In this document: positions 55,133 through 64,000 of the stretch, one piece after another | How the letters are laid out: every line of letters begins with the position of its first letter | How positions within the stretch are numbered: position 1 is the stretch's first letter | Assembly: GCA_951802425.1 (NCBI GenBank) | Contig: OX637797.1 | Location: 248,001-312,000, forward strand | Origin: Clavaria fumosa | Lineage: Eukaryota > Basidiomycota > Agaricomycetes > Agaricales > Clavariaceae | Length of the DNA stretch: 64,000 nucleotides | Reading direction: 5' to 3' | The notes under the pieces: generated by a model | Databases searched by the model: none | The model's input: the letters and a program-made list of their open reading frames with translations, nothing else | What the model was told of the DNA's origin: nothing | Position numbers and translations under genes: made by a program

Positions 55133-55475
55133 TGTTACAATTCTTCCGCCTCACCTCACCCCCTTTGTACGTCACACCCCCTCTTTTACTCTTCACACTA
55201 TGCGCACACCCTTCTCCCTTCGTCCGTCACATGCCGCATGCCTTTCCCCCTTCTATGCTATCAACATGAGTCATGTCACGCCTCACTACCTACACGTGTC
55301 GGTCCTCACTTACTATGACTCTTCGTGACTCACACCTGTGTACTATATAAGCAGCTACTCTAGTAACACCTATCTCTAGGTTGTTACTTCTATTCACTTA
55401 GCCCTTTGCTCTCATTCGACTGACTCTGACTTGAGTTCCTCGAATAACCAAGAGTCAATGCAGCATTAGTTGACA
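55133..55475 (+). repeat. Gypsy B 3' LTR
   Basis: 343 bp, nearly identical to the 5' LTR. The given lengths differ by about 10 bp, which I did not resolve base by base. Confidence 0.88.
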
Positions 55476-55745
55476 GCCGCCCCCCGCCGCCATCGTGGTC
55501 GTCACTCCCCCGCCGTTGTCATCGCCGCCCCCCGCTGTTGTCATCGCTGCCCCCTGCTGTCGTCGTCACCGCCCCCACTGTCGTCGTCGCCGCCCCCCGC
55601 CACCACCGTTGCTGCCCCTTGCCATTGTCATTGCTGCCCCCCGCCTCCGTCGTCATTGTCACCTCCGCTGTCGTCGCTGCTGCCCCCCGCCATCGTCGTC
55701 ACTGCCCGCCGCTGTTGCTGCTGATGGTGCCGGTGCTGCTGGTGC
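55476..55745. repeat. GC-rich triplet array, continued
   Basis: Same array as 48300-49077, resumed after gypsy B. Confidence 0.8.
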
Positions 55746-55992
55746 TGTCGTCGTCACCACGTGCCGCGGGTTTGTTCATGAATGGCTTGAGTGGGTCCAG
55801 CGGGGGGCATGGGGTTGATCAGCAGGATAGGCGGGTACACCTCCAGAGGCGTCTCCGCGGGTCGAGCTGGACAGTAGTATTAGTCATAGTATTACATAAT
55901 ATGGTTGAACTTAGCTTTTTTCCTCGACATGTCTCTGCTCCTTCCTCCCTTTCTCCCATCCCCATCCCCAGCAACGATGACAACAGCGACGG

Positions 55993-55994
<2 letters not shown>

Positions 55995-56041
<47 letters not shown>

Positions 56042-56045
56042 TCTC
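55995..56045. repeat. (CACCCT)n microsatellite
   Basis: About eight hexamers. Just downstream (56137-56175) CCAG/GTGCGCCC and TAATTTTTGATTTAC repeat the splice-like signals seen on the minus strand of Helitrons H2 and H4. Confidence 0.75.
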
Positions 56046-56329
56046 CTCCAGCGATGATGGCGGCGGCGGCAGCACCTCCTCCCTCTCCCCTTCAGTGACA
56101 ACGACGGCGGCGGCGGCACCCTCAGCGAGGGGCCACCAGGTGCGCCCTTCCTAATTTTTGATTTACAAGGCGATGGTGAGGGCGGCGGCACTTGTCCCTC
56201 TCCTCTCTCTCCTTCTATCCCTTCCTCTCCTCCCTCTCCTCTCCTCCCTCTCCTCCCTCCGTCTCACCTCCCTCTTCCTGTCCCTCCGTCTCACCTCCCT
56301 CTTCTTTTTCCTCTCTCGCCTCCAGCAAC

Positions 56330-57190
56330 GACGACGACAGCAGCAGCAGCAGCAGCAAAGCAACAGTGGCAGCACCAGCGACGGTAGCGGCAGCGGCGGC
56401 ACCAGCGACGGCGGCAGCACCAGCGACGGCGGCCGCTCCAGCGGCGGTGGCAGCACCAGCGACGGCGGCAGCGGCGACGATGACCAGCAGTAGCAGCGGC
56501 GGCGACGACAACGAGCAGCACAGCAGCGGCGGCGGTGGCAGTGGTGGCGGCGGCGGCGACGACAAGCAGCACAGCGGCGGCAGCGACGATGAGCAGCACA
56601 GCGGCGACGGTGCGGCGATGACAACAAGCAGCACAGCGGCGGTGGCGGCGACGACGAGCAGTACAGCGGTGGCGGCGGTGGCGGCGGCGACGAGCAGCAC
56701 AGCGGCGGTGGCGGCGGCGACGACGAGCAGCACAGCGGCGGCGGCAACGATGAGCAGCACAGCGGCGACGGTGCGGCGATGACAACAAGCAGCACAGCGG
56801 CGACGACGAGCAGTACAGCGGCGGCGGCGGCGATGACGACGAGCAGCACAGCGGCGGTGGCGGCAGTGATGACGAGCAGCATGGCGGCGGCAGCGACGAC
56901 GACGAGCAGCACAGCGGCGGCGGCGGCGGCAATGACGAGCACCACAGTGGCGGCGGCAGCAGCGACGACGACGAGCAGCACAGCGGCGGCGGCGGCGATG
57001 GCAATGACAAGCGGCAGGGGCGGTGGCGATGACAACAACAAGCGGCGGCGGCGGCGACGATCAGCACAGCAGCGGCGGGAGCGGCAGCGACGATGACGAC
57101 GACGTTGACGAGCAGCTGCGGCGGGAGTGGCGGCGACGACGACCTGCAGTAGCGGCGGCAGCGGCGGCGGCGATGACCTGCAGCAACAAT
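56330..57190. repeat. GC-rich triplet array (right), CAG/GCGGCGACGA units
   Basis: Units of the form GGCGGCGACGACGAGCAGCA repeat more than 20 times with period-3 variation. Frames on both strands (SSTAA, LLVVAA and similar) are artefacts. Confidence 0.8.
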
Positions 57191-57484
57191 GGCCCAGGCC
57201 CCCCACTGCGGTCACAGACCGACGACGGGGATGTGGGCCATTGTTTTGTTGCGGCTGGTGGCAAAGGAGGGGAGGGGTGGTGGTGGCAGGCAGGAAGTAG
57301 CATCTACATAGCTCTACACAGAAATGCCTGCATCTACATGGTTCTACCTAGAGAGGCCACTATCTATGTAGTTCTATGTAGACCAGGAAGTTGTCTATGG
57401 GTTCTACAGGATTCTACAGGTCTATGTAGATCTACACAGCACTGCTGCAGTCTACTGTAGAACTGACCCCAGTTTGCTGATGTA

Positions 57485-57738
57485 GCAACTCTATCAGTAA
57501 AGTAATGAAGAGCAGAACAGTAAGTACTCACTCCTTAGTTCTGGACGAAGCTAAGGAGTGTGGACGACTATACTAAGGCTTATACCAGCCTGTGGTAGCT
57601 ATAGTAATGATAATGTGAAACATAAGTAAAACAAGGAGTAGTGAAACTTCCCCTGGAGTCCATACTCCATTGTACCAGCCTTCTAGGCCTGTTACTCTTC
57701 GTCATAGCCATCTAGGCTCGTCAGACATCCCCTTAACA
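57485..57738 (-). repeat. Copia C 3' LTR, proximal part
   Basis: 254 bp matching 62126-62379. Across the whole LTR pair three substitutions were seen, two of them at CpG. Confidence 0.88.
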
Positions 57739-57748
57739 CTCCCCCTCG
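57739..57748 (-). promoter_or_regulatory. Copia C polypurine tract
   Basis: CGAGGGGGAG on the minus strand, next to the 3' LTR. Confidence 0.75.
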
Positions 57749-57751
57749 AGC

Positions 57752-60700
57752 CTAATGGCCTCCCAACATACCAATTCCCAACAAACAGCACAGTCCTTTG
57801 AATTTCAAGTGAGGGAGGGCCTTCGTAAAGATATCGGCAATGTTCTCATGAGTCCCAACTCGAATAACCGTGATATTTCGATTCTGGACCTTCTCCCGAA
57901 TGAAATGGTACCAGATATCAATGTGTTTAGTCCTTGGATGGAATGTAGTGCTGTCCTTCGCAAGAGAGATTGCTCCATTGTTGTCACAGAAGATGGGCAA
58001 TGGAAGGAGGATAGGAGAGATGATTTCAGTGACTAGAAGTCGAAGCCAGATCGCCTCCTTTGCTGCATGCGTTCCAGCGATGTATTCTGCTTCAGTAGTC
58101 AAGAGAGCAATGAGAGGCTGTCGTTTAGATGACCAGGATATGGCTCCTCCATGGAATCGAAAGGCATAGCCCGAAATTGAGTGCCTATCGATCTGGGATG
58201 TGAAATCTGAGTCGGTAAACCCTTCTAGCCCCTCGTCTGAACTTCCCAATACCAACCATGCATCCTTTACACCCTTCATATACCTCATAACCCGCTTCAA
58301 TGCTTCCCAATGTGCTCTGCCAGGGTTTGACATGAACTGAGCAAGAATGCGAATGATGTAGCCAATCTGGGGACCTGTTGCAACATAGTAGTACATCAAT
58401 TTCCCCACACCACGAGCATAAGGGACATTCTCCATGTCCTTGAATTCAGCGACAGTCTTGGAGCATTGATGCGCTCCTAGAACCATTCCAGGTTCTGCAG
58501 GAATAGAAAGTGTGCTGGCATCCTCAAGATGGAATTCCTTGAGTACTGTCTCAATGTAAGCTCTCTGAGACAAGGAAATGATTCGAGCTGTCCTGTCTTG
58601 CTTCACTTCGACCCCTAGGAGCCAATGGAGCTCCCCCAAGTCAGAAATCTCGTATCGCTGTCGCAGGTCATTCTTCAGCTTCTCAATCGTCCTGAGAGAC
58701 TTTGCAGCAAGTGTCATGTCATCAGTAGACACAGTCACAATGATAGGATCGTTTCCATGCCTGTAGAAGACACTATGGTCTGCATGGGATCGTAGGAGGT
58801 CGAGTTGGGCGAAAGTGTTGCATAATTCGATGTACCACTGTCGTCCTGCTTGCTTGATCCCATATAGCCCCTTTAATAACCTGCAAACCTTTCCTTCATC
58901 TCCTGGTTTCAAATAACCGTGTGGTGGCTTGATATAGATTGTCTCATTCAGCCTTGCATTCAGGTAAGCTCCCTTCACATCTATTTGGTGTAATTCCCAG
59001 TCCTCTCGAGCTGCATGGCTTAGGACAAGCCTCTGGGATGACATCTTGACGCTTGGGGCAAAGGTCTCATAGTAATCGATTCCATAGACTTGGGAATAGC
59101 CCTTCCCAATGAATCTTGCCTTGTAGGATGAGACTTGACCAGATGCATCGCGTTTCCGAGTTAAGAGGAAACCTGAATTGATAATATTGGCATCAGGGGG
59201 TGCATGGACCAGCTCCCATGTCTTCAACCACTCTAATTGCTCAATCTCTGTCTTCATCGCCTGAGTCCACTGTTCAGACTCTCCTCCAGCAAGGGCTTCT
59301 TCAACTGTCTTTGGATCATCATTGCTACCCAGAGCAAGTGCGAATTCTGGTTCAGTCTTTGTCACCATATATGCTGACATACCAGAATTCATCCTTGCAT
59401 AGTCTCCAGGAGCCTTCCTAGGTCTCAGGCTGCGTCCTGTCCCAGGGACTATTGGGTCGAGGCCATCAGGTGGTCGGGTAGGTGTAGGCTGAGTATTATT
59501 TGGAATAGTGGGTTCCTGAGGTTCGTCTTCAGTGTGTCTTGCCTCACCAGGTGTGCTTGGGATGATATCTGCAGAGGGAATATCTGGAACTGTGGAAGGA
59601 GCGGTTGGAACGGTTGGAAAAGCTGGAATGGTGAGTCTCTGCTGCTCCCCCTCATCCCAAGTCACCTCCTGTCGCTCCCCCTTGTCCCAAATCACTTCTG
59701 TGGTCGTCAATTCAACTGGCTCAAACCTGACATTCCTCTCAACAGACACTCTTCGCTTCTCTGGCCAATACACTCGAAATCCCTTCCTCTCAGCATCATA
59801 TCCAACAAACCTGAGCTTAACTACCTTCGCATCAAGCTTCCCTGCTTCAATCCTGACCCATATATTGCAGCCCCATTCGTGGAGGTTCGCTAGGTTAGGC
59901 TTTCCAAAGCCCATCACTTCAAATGGAGTCCTACCACCAAGAGCACGAGTAGGAGATCGGTTCTTCAACCATATAGCATGGTAGACAGCTTCTACCCACA
60001 GGAATCGAGGTAATTCAGCCGCTATTAGCATAGCACGAGCATGTTCAAGGATAGTGCGGTTCAGGCGTTCAGAAATGCCGTTCTGCTGAGGTGTATCATG
60101 GATGGTGATCGTCCTCTTGGTTCCCTTCGCCTTCAGGTGAGTGTTGAAAGGTCCATTAATGAATTCTCCACCTCCATCACAGTGAAACTCTTTTACAGAC
60201 ACCCCAAACTGTGTCTCCAGCCAGGCCTCGAAATTCTTGTATGCCTGGAAGGTCTGATCCTTTGTCTTTAGTGCTTCAACCTCGCTCCATGCCTTTGCCT
60301 CATCTGTAAACGTCACAAAATAGCTCTCTCCTGTCAATGATTGCACCTTCGCAGGCCCCCAGATGTCAGAATGGATGCGATCACCCAGTCCAGTCGCTGT
60401 TCGCTCGTTTGACCTTGTCTTTGGGATTGGTGCTTTGGTGAGCTTTGCCTTTGTGCATGCGACACAGAAGGGAGTTGCTGAACCTTTTTCCAGCTCGATT
60501 CCTTCAACATGTCCATCCTTTACCATCGTCTCCACAGCCTTTGGTGAGATATGACCCATTTTCCTATGCAATTCATCAACAGACATCTTCACCATTGCAA
60601 TATTCGCAGAGATACCAGCAGTAGAGGTCCCTGTGAGCTTGTACAACCCATTTACTTCAGGGATCCTGGCAATGACTTGGCGAATAGGTGAGGTTGTTGA

Positions 60701-61990
60701 GATTTCGCACCATGGCCCTTCAAACTGAACTGCAAACCCAGCTTTAATGATGTGGCTCATCGAAATTAGAGTGAAGGCGATGTCAGGAGCATAGAGGACA
60801 TCACGGAGGGTGACTTTGGTAATTTTTGAACTGTTGGGTAGCTCAATAGCAACGTTTCCTATCCCAAGAGCTTGGAAAGTGCGTCCATCTGCTGCATTTA
60901 TTGCCTGGGAGATTGGTCTGAAGGAACTGAACTTGTTTCTGTCTGCACAGAAGTGGCTGGAGGCTCCAGAATCGATGATTGCGCCTCGTCGAATCGCTGG
61001 GACTGAGTATAGGGCAGTTGCTACATCTTCAAATGTTGATGTGCAAGTTACTGTGAATGCAAACTCTTTGTCTGAGGAGTCTGGGATCGAATTGGCGATG
61101 TTTGCTGATGGTCCTTGCTTAGAACCCTTCGATCCTTTGTTCTGGTGAGGTCCCTGACCTTCAGCACCTCCTCCAGGTCGCCAACAGTCCTCCTTTGTAT
61201 GTCCTATCTTATGGCAGTTCCAGCATTTGACATTTGACTTGGAAATCGACTTGGGCTTCCATTTCCCCTTCTGTCCTCTCTGATGCTTTGAGAATAACGC
61301 ACTGTCACCCTTGGCAGCTTGCTGACGAATTATGCGGTGTTCATACTCCTCAAGAAGGTATTGTTTGAGGTCACTGGGGTCTAGATTTGTCTTGGTAGCC
61401 TTTGCCATGACCATGAGGGATGAAAGGAGTGGTCGAAACGATTCTGGAAGTGATCCAACCATCATAGCAGTGAAATCCTCATCTTTAATTGCTGCTCCCA
61501 TGCCTGCTAGTCCCTCATGATGCCTCCACATCTCAGAAAGGTGGGCTTTGATGTCCTCACCCTCTGAGCACTTCATTTCCTGAAGCTGTCGTCACATATC
61601 GACCTGATAGAGAAGAGTCTTCCCTTCACACTCACTGGCAACAGCTTCCCACATGTCCTTTGCAGAGGTGAGTTGTCCTATGCTCTGAGCAAGGCTGAGA
61701 GAAACAGAATTGATGATGATATGATGAGCCAGGTACTCCTTCATGTCGAATTCCTCAATCTGTTTCTCCCTAGCTTCGATTTGGTCTTCTGTGGCAGGTG
61801 TCTTGCCATCTCCAGAGACTACTATGCCATCCACAACAGCATATGGGTTCGGCCTATTCACCCTGCCTTCGACATGGCCCATCAGACCTCAGGATCCCAT
61901 TGCAATCAAGACCTTGGTCTTGTAGTCAACCCAATTGGAGCCATCATTGGCTAACTTGGGAATAGAGATGGAATTCGAACCGGGGAGGGC
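57752..61990 (-). pseudogene. Copia C Gag-Pol polyprotein with two TGA stops
   Basis: Reading from about 61990: gag (DGSNWVDYKTKVLIAMGS) with TGA at 61889-61891, a second TGA at 61592-61594 (VDM-stop-RQLQEMKCSEGED), then 1274 uninterrupted residues. These hold the zinc knuckle CWNCHKIGHTKEDC, protease IDSGASSHF, integrase (HRKMGHIS, CVACTKAKLTK, HSDIWGPAKV, DGGGEFINGPF, TPQQNGISERLNRTI), reverse transcriptase with VSTDDMTLA at the YVDD position, RNase H (LTTEAEYIAGTHAAKEAIW) and the end HENIADIFTKALPH. Both stops sit where the family has Arg, so CGA to TGA is likely. Apart from them the protein looks functional. Confidence 0.88.
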
Positions 61991-62007
61991 AGAGTCGGTT
62001 AAGGCGC

Positions 62008-62021
62008 CGGGTCTCATGATC
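62008..62021 (-). promoter_or_regulatory. Copia C primer-binding site
   Basis: GATCATGAGACCCG on the minus strand, one base different from copia A and B. Confidence 0.65.
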
Positions 62022-62379
62022 TATTAGCAGCAATAGAGTAGATATTAGTTTGAATAGAGTAAGATCCTTAGTTCTGGATGAAGCTACAAGTTATATTCAA
62101 TAAATACCTGAATAGAGTAAGACTAGCAACTCTATCAGTAAAGTAATGAAGAGCAGAACAGTAAGTACTCACTCCTTAGTTCTGGACGAAGCTAAGGAGT
62201 GTGGACGACTATACTAAGGCTTATACCAGCCTGTGGTAGCTATAGTAATGATAATGTGAAACATAAGTAAAACAAGGAGTAGTGAAACTTCCCCTGGAGT
62301 CCATACTCCATTGTACCAGCCTTCTAGGCCTGTTACTCTTCATCATAGCCATCTAGGCTCGTCAGACATCCCCTTAACA
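62022..62379 (-). repeat. Copia C 5' LTR (intact)
   Basis: 358 bp. Serves as the template that proves the insertion point of the 9.35-kb element. Confidence 0.9.
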
Positions 62380-62785
62380 AAAGTCGCATTTCTTCTTCTT
62401 TTGCTGTTCCCCCTTCTCATCTTTCGTTTGATCCTTTTCTCCATCTTGGTCTTTCCCTTTTGTGTTCCCACCCTGCCGCTTTCCCTTCACTTGGACTTTC
62501 AGTGCAGTAGGTGAAACGTTCGCACCAGCAGTGCAGACCTGTTCCTCAGTGAGAATTGAGTTCTTAACGGCTTGTATTTTTGGCAGGGCTGATTGAGAAA
62601 GCAGTATGGACCTAAGTACAGAGTAGGAGTCTGGTAACGCAATGATAATTGCGATAGCGATCACGCTCTCATCGAGGGAAATTCCATGGGATTTGAGGAT
62701 TCGCCAATGCTCGAGTAGGGCATTGAGTTGCGATTCGAAGGGCTGTTTGTAATACTTTCTATCCCTCAAAAGAACCGGACTCAAC
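62380..62785 (-). pseudogene. Copia D gag fragment
   Basis: The minus-strand frame contains ESQLNALLEHWRILKSHGIS and LDESVIAIAIIIALPDSYSV, resembling the gag region of Ty1/copia, then a Lys-rich linker and the first half of a zinc knuckle (KKKKCDFC) cut by the copia C LTR. Upstream it is cut by another LTR at 62786. The sequence left of copia C (48028) does not continue this knuckle, so the flanks were rearranged. Confidence 0.65.
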
Positions 62786-62974
62786 TGTATATTGAGTATG
62801 GTAGTTCTATGTAGAGGGATCTACCCTCTCTGTACAGTTGCGACGCGATATATATATAGGCGAGCGGCCCTCTAGGGGCCGCTGATGTAAGCATGGCCTA
62901 AGCGGCTATGCTAGTAGACTATTATAGTATGTATATTATGCAATAAAAGAATAGAAAAGGCCTATAGCCTTACA
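62786..62974 (-). repeat. Element E 3' LTR
   Basis: TG...CA ends and a TATATATATA box at about 62850-62860. Palindromic GCGGCCC/TCTAG/GGGCCGC near 62865-62882. Confidence 0.6.
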
Positions 62975-62990
62975 CCCTCCCCCTCCGGAG
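62975..62990 (-). promoter_or_regulatory. Element E polypurine tract
   Basis: CTCCGGAGGGGGAGGG on the minus strand, directly before the LTR. Confidence 0.6.
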
Positions 62991-63271
62991 AGGCCCCAAC
63001 CAGAGGCAACGCACGGGCGGCGCGGGACGACGAGCAGAAGTAGAATAGCGTTACAAGGGGCGCATCCCCTTGGGCAGGGTTACCGCCATGTCACTGGGCA
63101 CGATCCCCTCCTGGGGCCTTCGCCTGGTGCTGACGGGTCCTACCCGGTGGTCTGCGCGACCTGCCCCCAGTTGGACAGCGTGTCATGAGCGGCACGCCCC
63201 GGTGGGGGGTGCCCCAAGTGCCGATGTCTCGTCCTGCGGGGTAGGCATATGTTTTTAAAGGGCTCGGACGC

Positions 63272-63943
63272 TTAGTCCGAGCCCTGCTCGTAGTCGCACG
63301 GCAGCTCGCCCTCGTCGTCGCTCCAGTCGGGCGACAACACAACAGGCCCCTTCGTGGCCTTAGCGGCTGATGATTTAGCCGCTTTCTTCTGTTTTTGAGA
63401 GGGCCCCGCACCCTCTGTCTGGGATATTGTTAAACCCCCAATAGGTAGCCCTAGGGGGTTTCTAACGGTGGACGTGCTTCCACCGTCTTCCAGGGGCGCA
63501 TCGCCCCTCCATTCGTCTCCCGCCTTCTCGCTTAACCGAAGACGGCACGGATGCGCCCCGCGCCCTATGCACTCTAGCAGTGCATATGTCCGGGGCGGTA
63601 TGGGAGGCTTCTCCCCTTCACCCAGCGCTAGCTGGATATCATCGTCCAAGGGGGCATTCCCCTTTTGCACGTACTCGCGTGCCCACGTGAGTACAAACTC
63701 GTCCCAGAACTCTGTTTCCCCAACGGAGACTCCGGCGTCTACAAACACCTCAATCGTCTGCGTGATGGTTGGCATTATCTTTGTGTTCCAGTGCCTGGAA
63801 CGTCGTGCAGGGAGGACTCTCCCTTTAATGGCCTGCGCGTACGCCCCCTTTGACACAAAGAGGGCTACAGCCATTGCTAGGAACAGGCGCCGCATTCGGG
63901 CCCGGGACGGTGCGCACGCCATTATGGTACGCCAGATGACCAC
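63272..63943 (-). CDS. ORF of unknown function in element E
   Basis: 223 residues from ATG 63941-63943 to a stop at 63272. A hydrophobic stretch near the N-terminus (LFLAMAVALFVSKGAYA) could be a membrane or signal segment or simply coding sequence of a longer protein. The middle contains ETEFWDEFVLTWAREYVQK and PPRTYALLECIGRG; the C-terminus is Lys/Ala-rich then acidic (DWSDDEGELPCDYEQGSD). It precedes the purine tract and LTR, so it is the last gene of element E. No family is recognised and no integrase or RT motif is present. Confidence 0.4.
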   Translation of the reverse strand: MVIWRTIMACAPSRARMRRLFLAMAVALFVSKGAYAQAIKGRVLPARRSRHWNTKIMPTITQTIEVFVDAGVSVGETEFWDEFVLTWAREYVQKGNAPLDDDIQLALGEGEKPPIPPRTYALLECIGRGAHPCRLRLSEKAGDEWRGDAPLEDGGSTSTVRNPLGLPIGGLTISQTEGAGPSQKQKKAAKSSAAKATKGPVVLSPDWSDDEGELPCDYEQGSD

Positions 63944-64000
63944 CTTACGTGCAAAGGACAGGGGTGAATCCCCGTCCTTATCAATACCAAGGATGGCCGC

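Larger units (their letters stand above)
49078..55475 (+). mobile_element. Gypsy B: chromodomain Ty3/gypsy element, RT-deleted
   Basis: LTRs 49078-49410 and 55133-55475 run TGTTACAATTCTTC to GCATTAGTTGACA. Target duplication GCCGC (49073-49077, 55476-55480). Gag, protease, RNase H, integrase and chromodomain are readable, but the reverse transcriptase core is missing and several stops are present. Extra frames lie before gag and after the chromodomain. Confidence 0.9.
48133..57482. mobile_element. 9.35-kb TA-flanked DNA element with short TIRs
   Basis: Ends CATCAGCAAAACCTG and, on the other strand, CATCAGCAAACTGGGG. TA is duplicated at 48131-48132 and 57483-57484, exactly where the intact copia C LTR has one TA. 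Subterminal regions repeat TCTACATAG, TGTAGAAC and GTTCTAC words (48160-48250, 57295-57470). The body is triplet repeats plus gypsy B. No transposase was found, so it is non-autonomous; without gypsy B it would be about 2.9 kb. Confidence 0.75.
48029..62379 (-). mobile_element. Copia C: Ty1/copia element with a disrupted 3' LTR
   Basis: The 5' LTR is 62022-62379 (358 bp). The 3' LTR is 48029-48132 plus 57485-57738, also 358 bp once the inserted 9.35-kb element is removed. LTRs run TGTTAAGGGGATGTC to CTGCTAATA on the minus strand. Flanks AAGGT (48024-48028) and AAAGT (62380-62384) could be a target duplication with one change. The polyprotein is nearly intact. Confidence 0.85.
62786..64000 (-). 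mobile_element. LTR element E, 3' end only (runs off the window)
   Basis: A 189-bp LTR (62786-62974, minus strand TGTAAGGCTATAGG to CAATATACA) is preceded by the purine tract CTCCGGAGGGGGAGGG. It lies in copia D gag. The rest of the element lies beyond 64000, so its class is unknown. Confidence 0.6.

Noticed and set aside
56163..57215. 350-codon minus-strand frame
   Set aside because: A product of the CAG/GCGGCGACGA array; the opposite strand is equally open.

Overview
This window reads as fungal nuclear DNA, most likely from an agaricomycete-type basidiomycete. The evidence is genes with many short GT-AG introns (about 40-60 nt), chromodomain Ty3/gypsy elements, Ty1/copia elements, fungal hAT and Tc1/mariner-like transposons, a TET/JBP-type dioxygenase-like gene, and a Crinkler-type gene with a C-terminal kinase-like domain. 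The species cannot be named from sequence alone. Only about 9 kb (15.1-21.2 kb and 25.2-28.4 kb) looks like host-type genes. Almost everything else is transposable elements, often nested inside each other.

Layout: 1-7.2 kb holds a copia RNase H remnant, a TA-flanked MITE, a 2.6-kb Tc1/mariner-like transposon with a nearly intact DDE transposase, and a family of repeats that forms a 1.5-kb palindrome. 7.2-12.8 kb is a complete, open chromodomain gypsy element (gypsy A, minus strand). It sits in the middle of a head-to-head pair of tRNA-derived SINE-like copies joined by GGACTCC satellite. 15.1-21.2 kb carries two multi-exon genes, a 2OG-Fe(II) dioxygenase-like gene and a proline-rich partner of unknown function. 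21.3-22.9 kb is an inverted duplication of a Tc1-like 5' end, followed by a degenerate GGGCCC-rich tandem array. 25.2-28.4 kb is a six-exon Crinkler-kinase gene on the minus strand.

28.7-43.2 kb is a nest. A hAT-type MITE (8-bp TSD) is split by copia A (TSD TAAAG). Copia A carries a second copy of that MITE and has lost its reverse transcriptase. Its integrase region is split by a small LTR element of TRIM type (264-bp LTRs with a tRNA-like segment, TSD GCGTT). One TRIM LTR is in turn split at an A/T dinucleotide by about 9.9 kb of four head-to-tail non-autonomous Helitrons filled with minisatellites and GC-rich triplet-repeat, exon-like cargo. Then come a Myb/SANT-like remnant, a 5' piece of copia B, and the N-terminal half of a hAT transposase (43.2-47.2 kb).

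48.0-62.4 kb is copia C. Its 3' LTR contains a 9.35-kb TA-flanked element with triplet-repeat arms, and that element contains gypsy B (TSD GCCGC), which has lost its reverse transcriptase. The window ends with a copia D gag fragment interrupted by an LTR element that runs off the edge.

Common threads: copia A, B, C and the TRIM share a primer-binding site that looks like a half-tRNA site (elongator tRNA-Met anticodon arm). Both gypsy elements show 11-nt self-priming complementarity of the Tf1/sushi type. LTR differences and premature stops are dominated by CpG-to-TpG/CpA changes, which fits cytosine methylation and deamination of transposons. Splice sites, family names and boundaries come from reading the sequence by eye; no database search was run.
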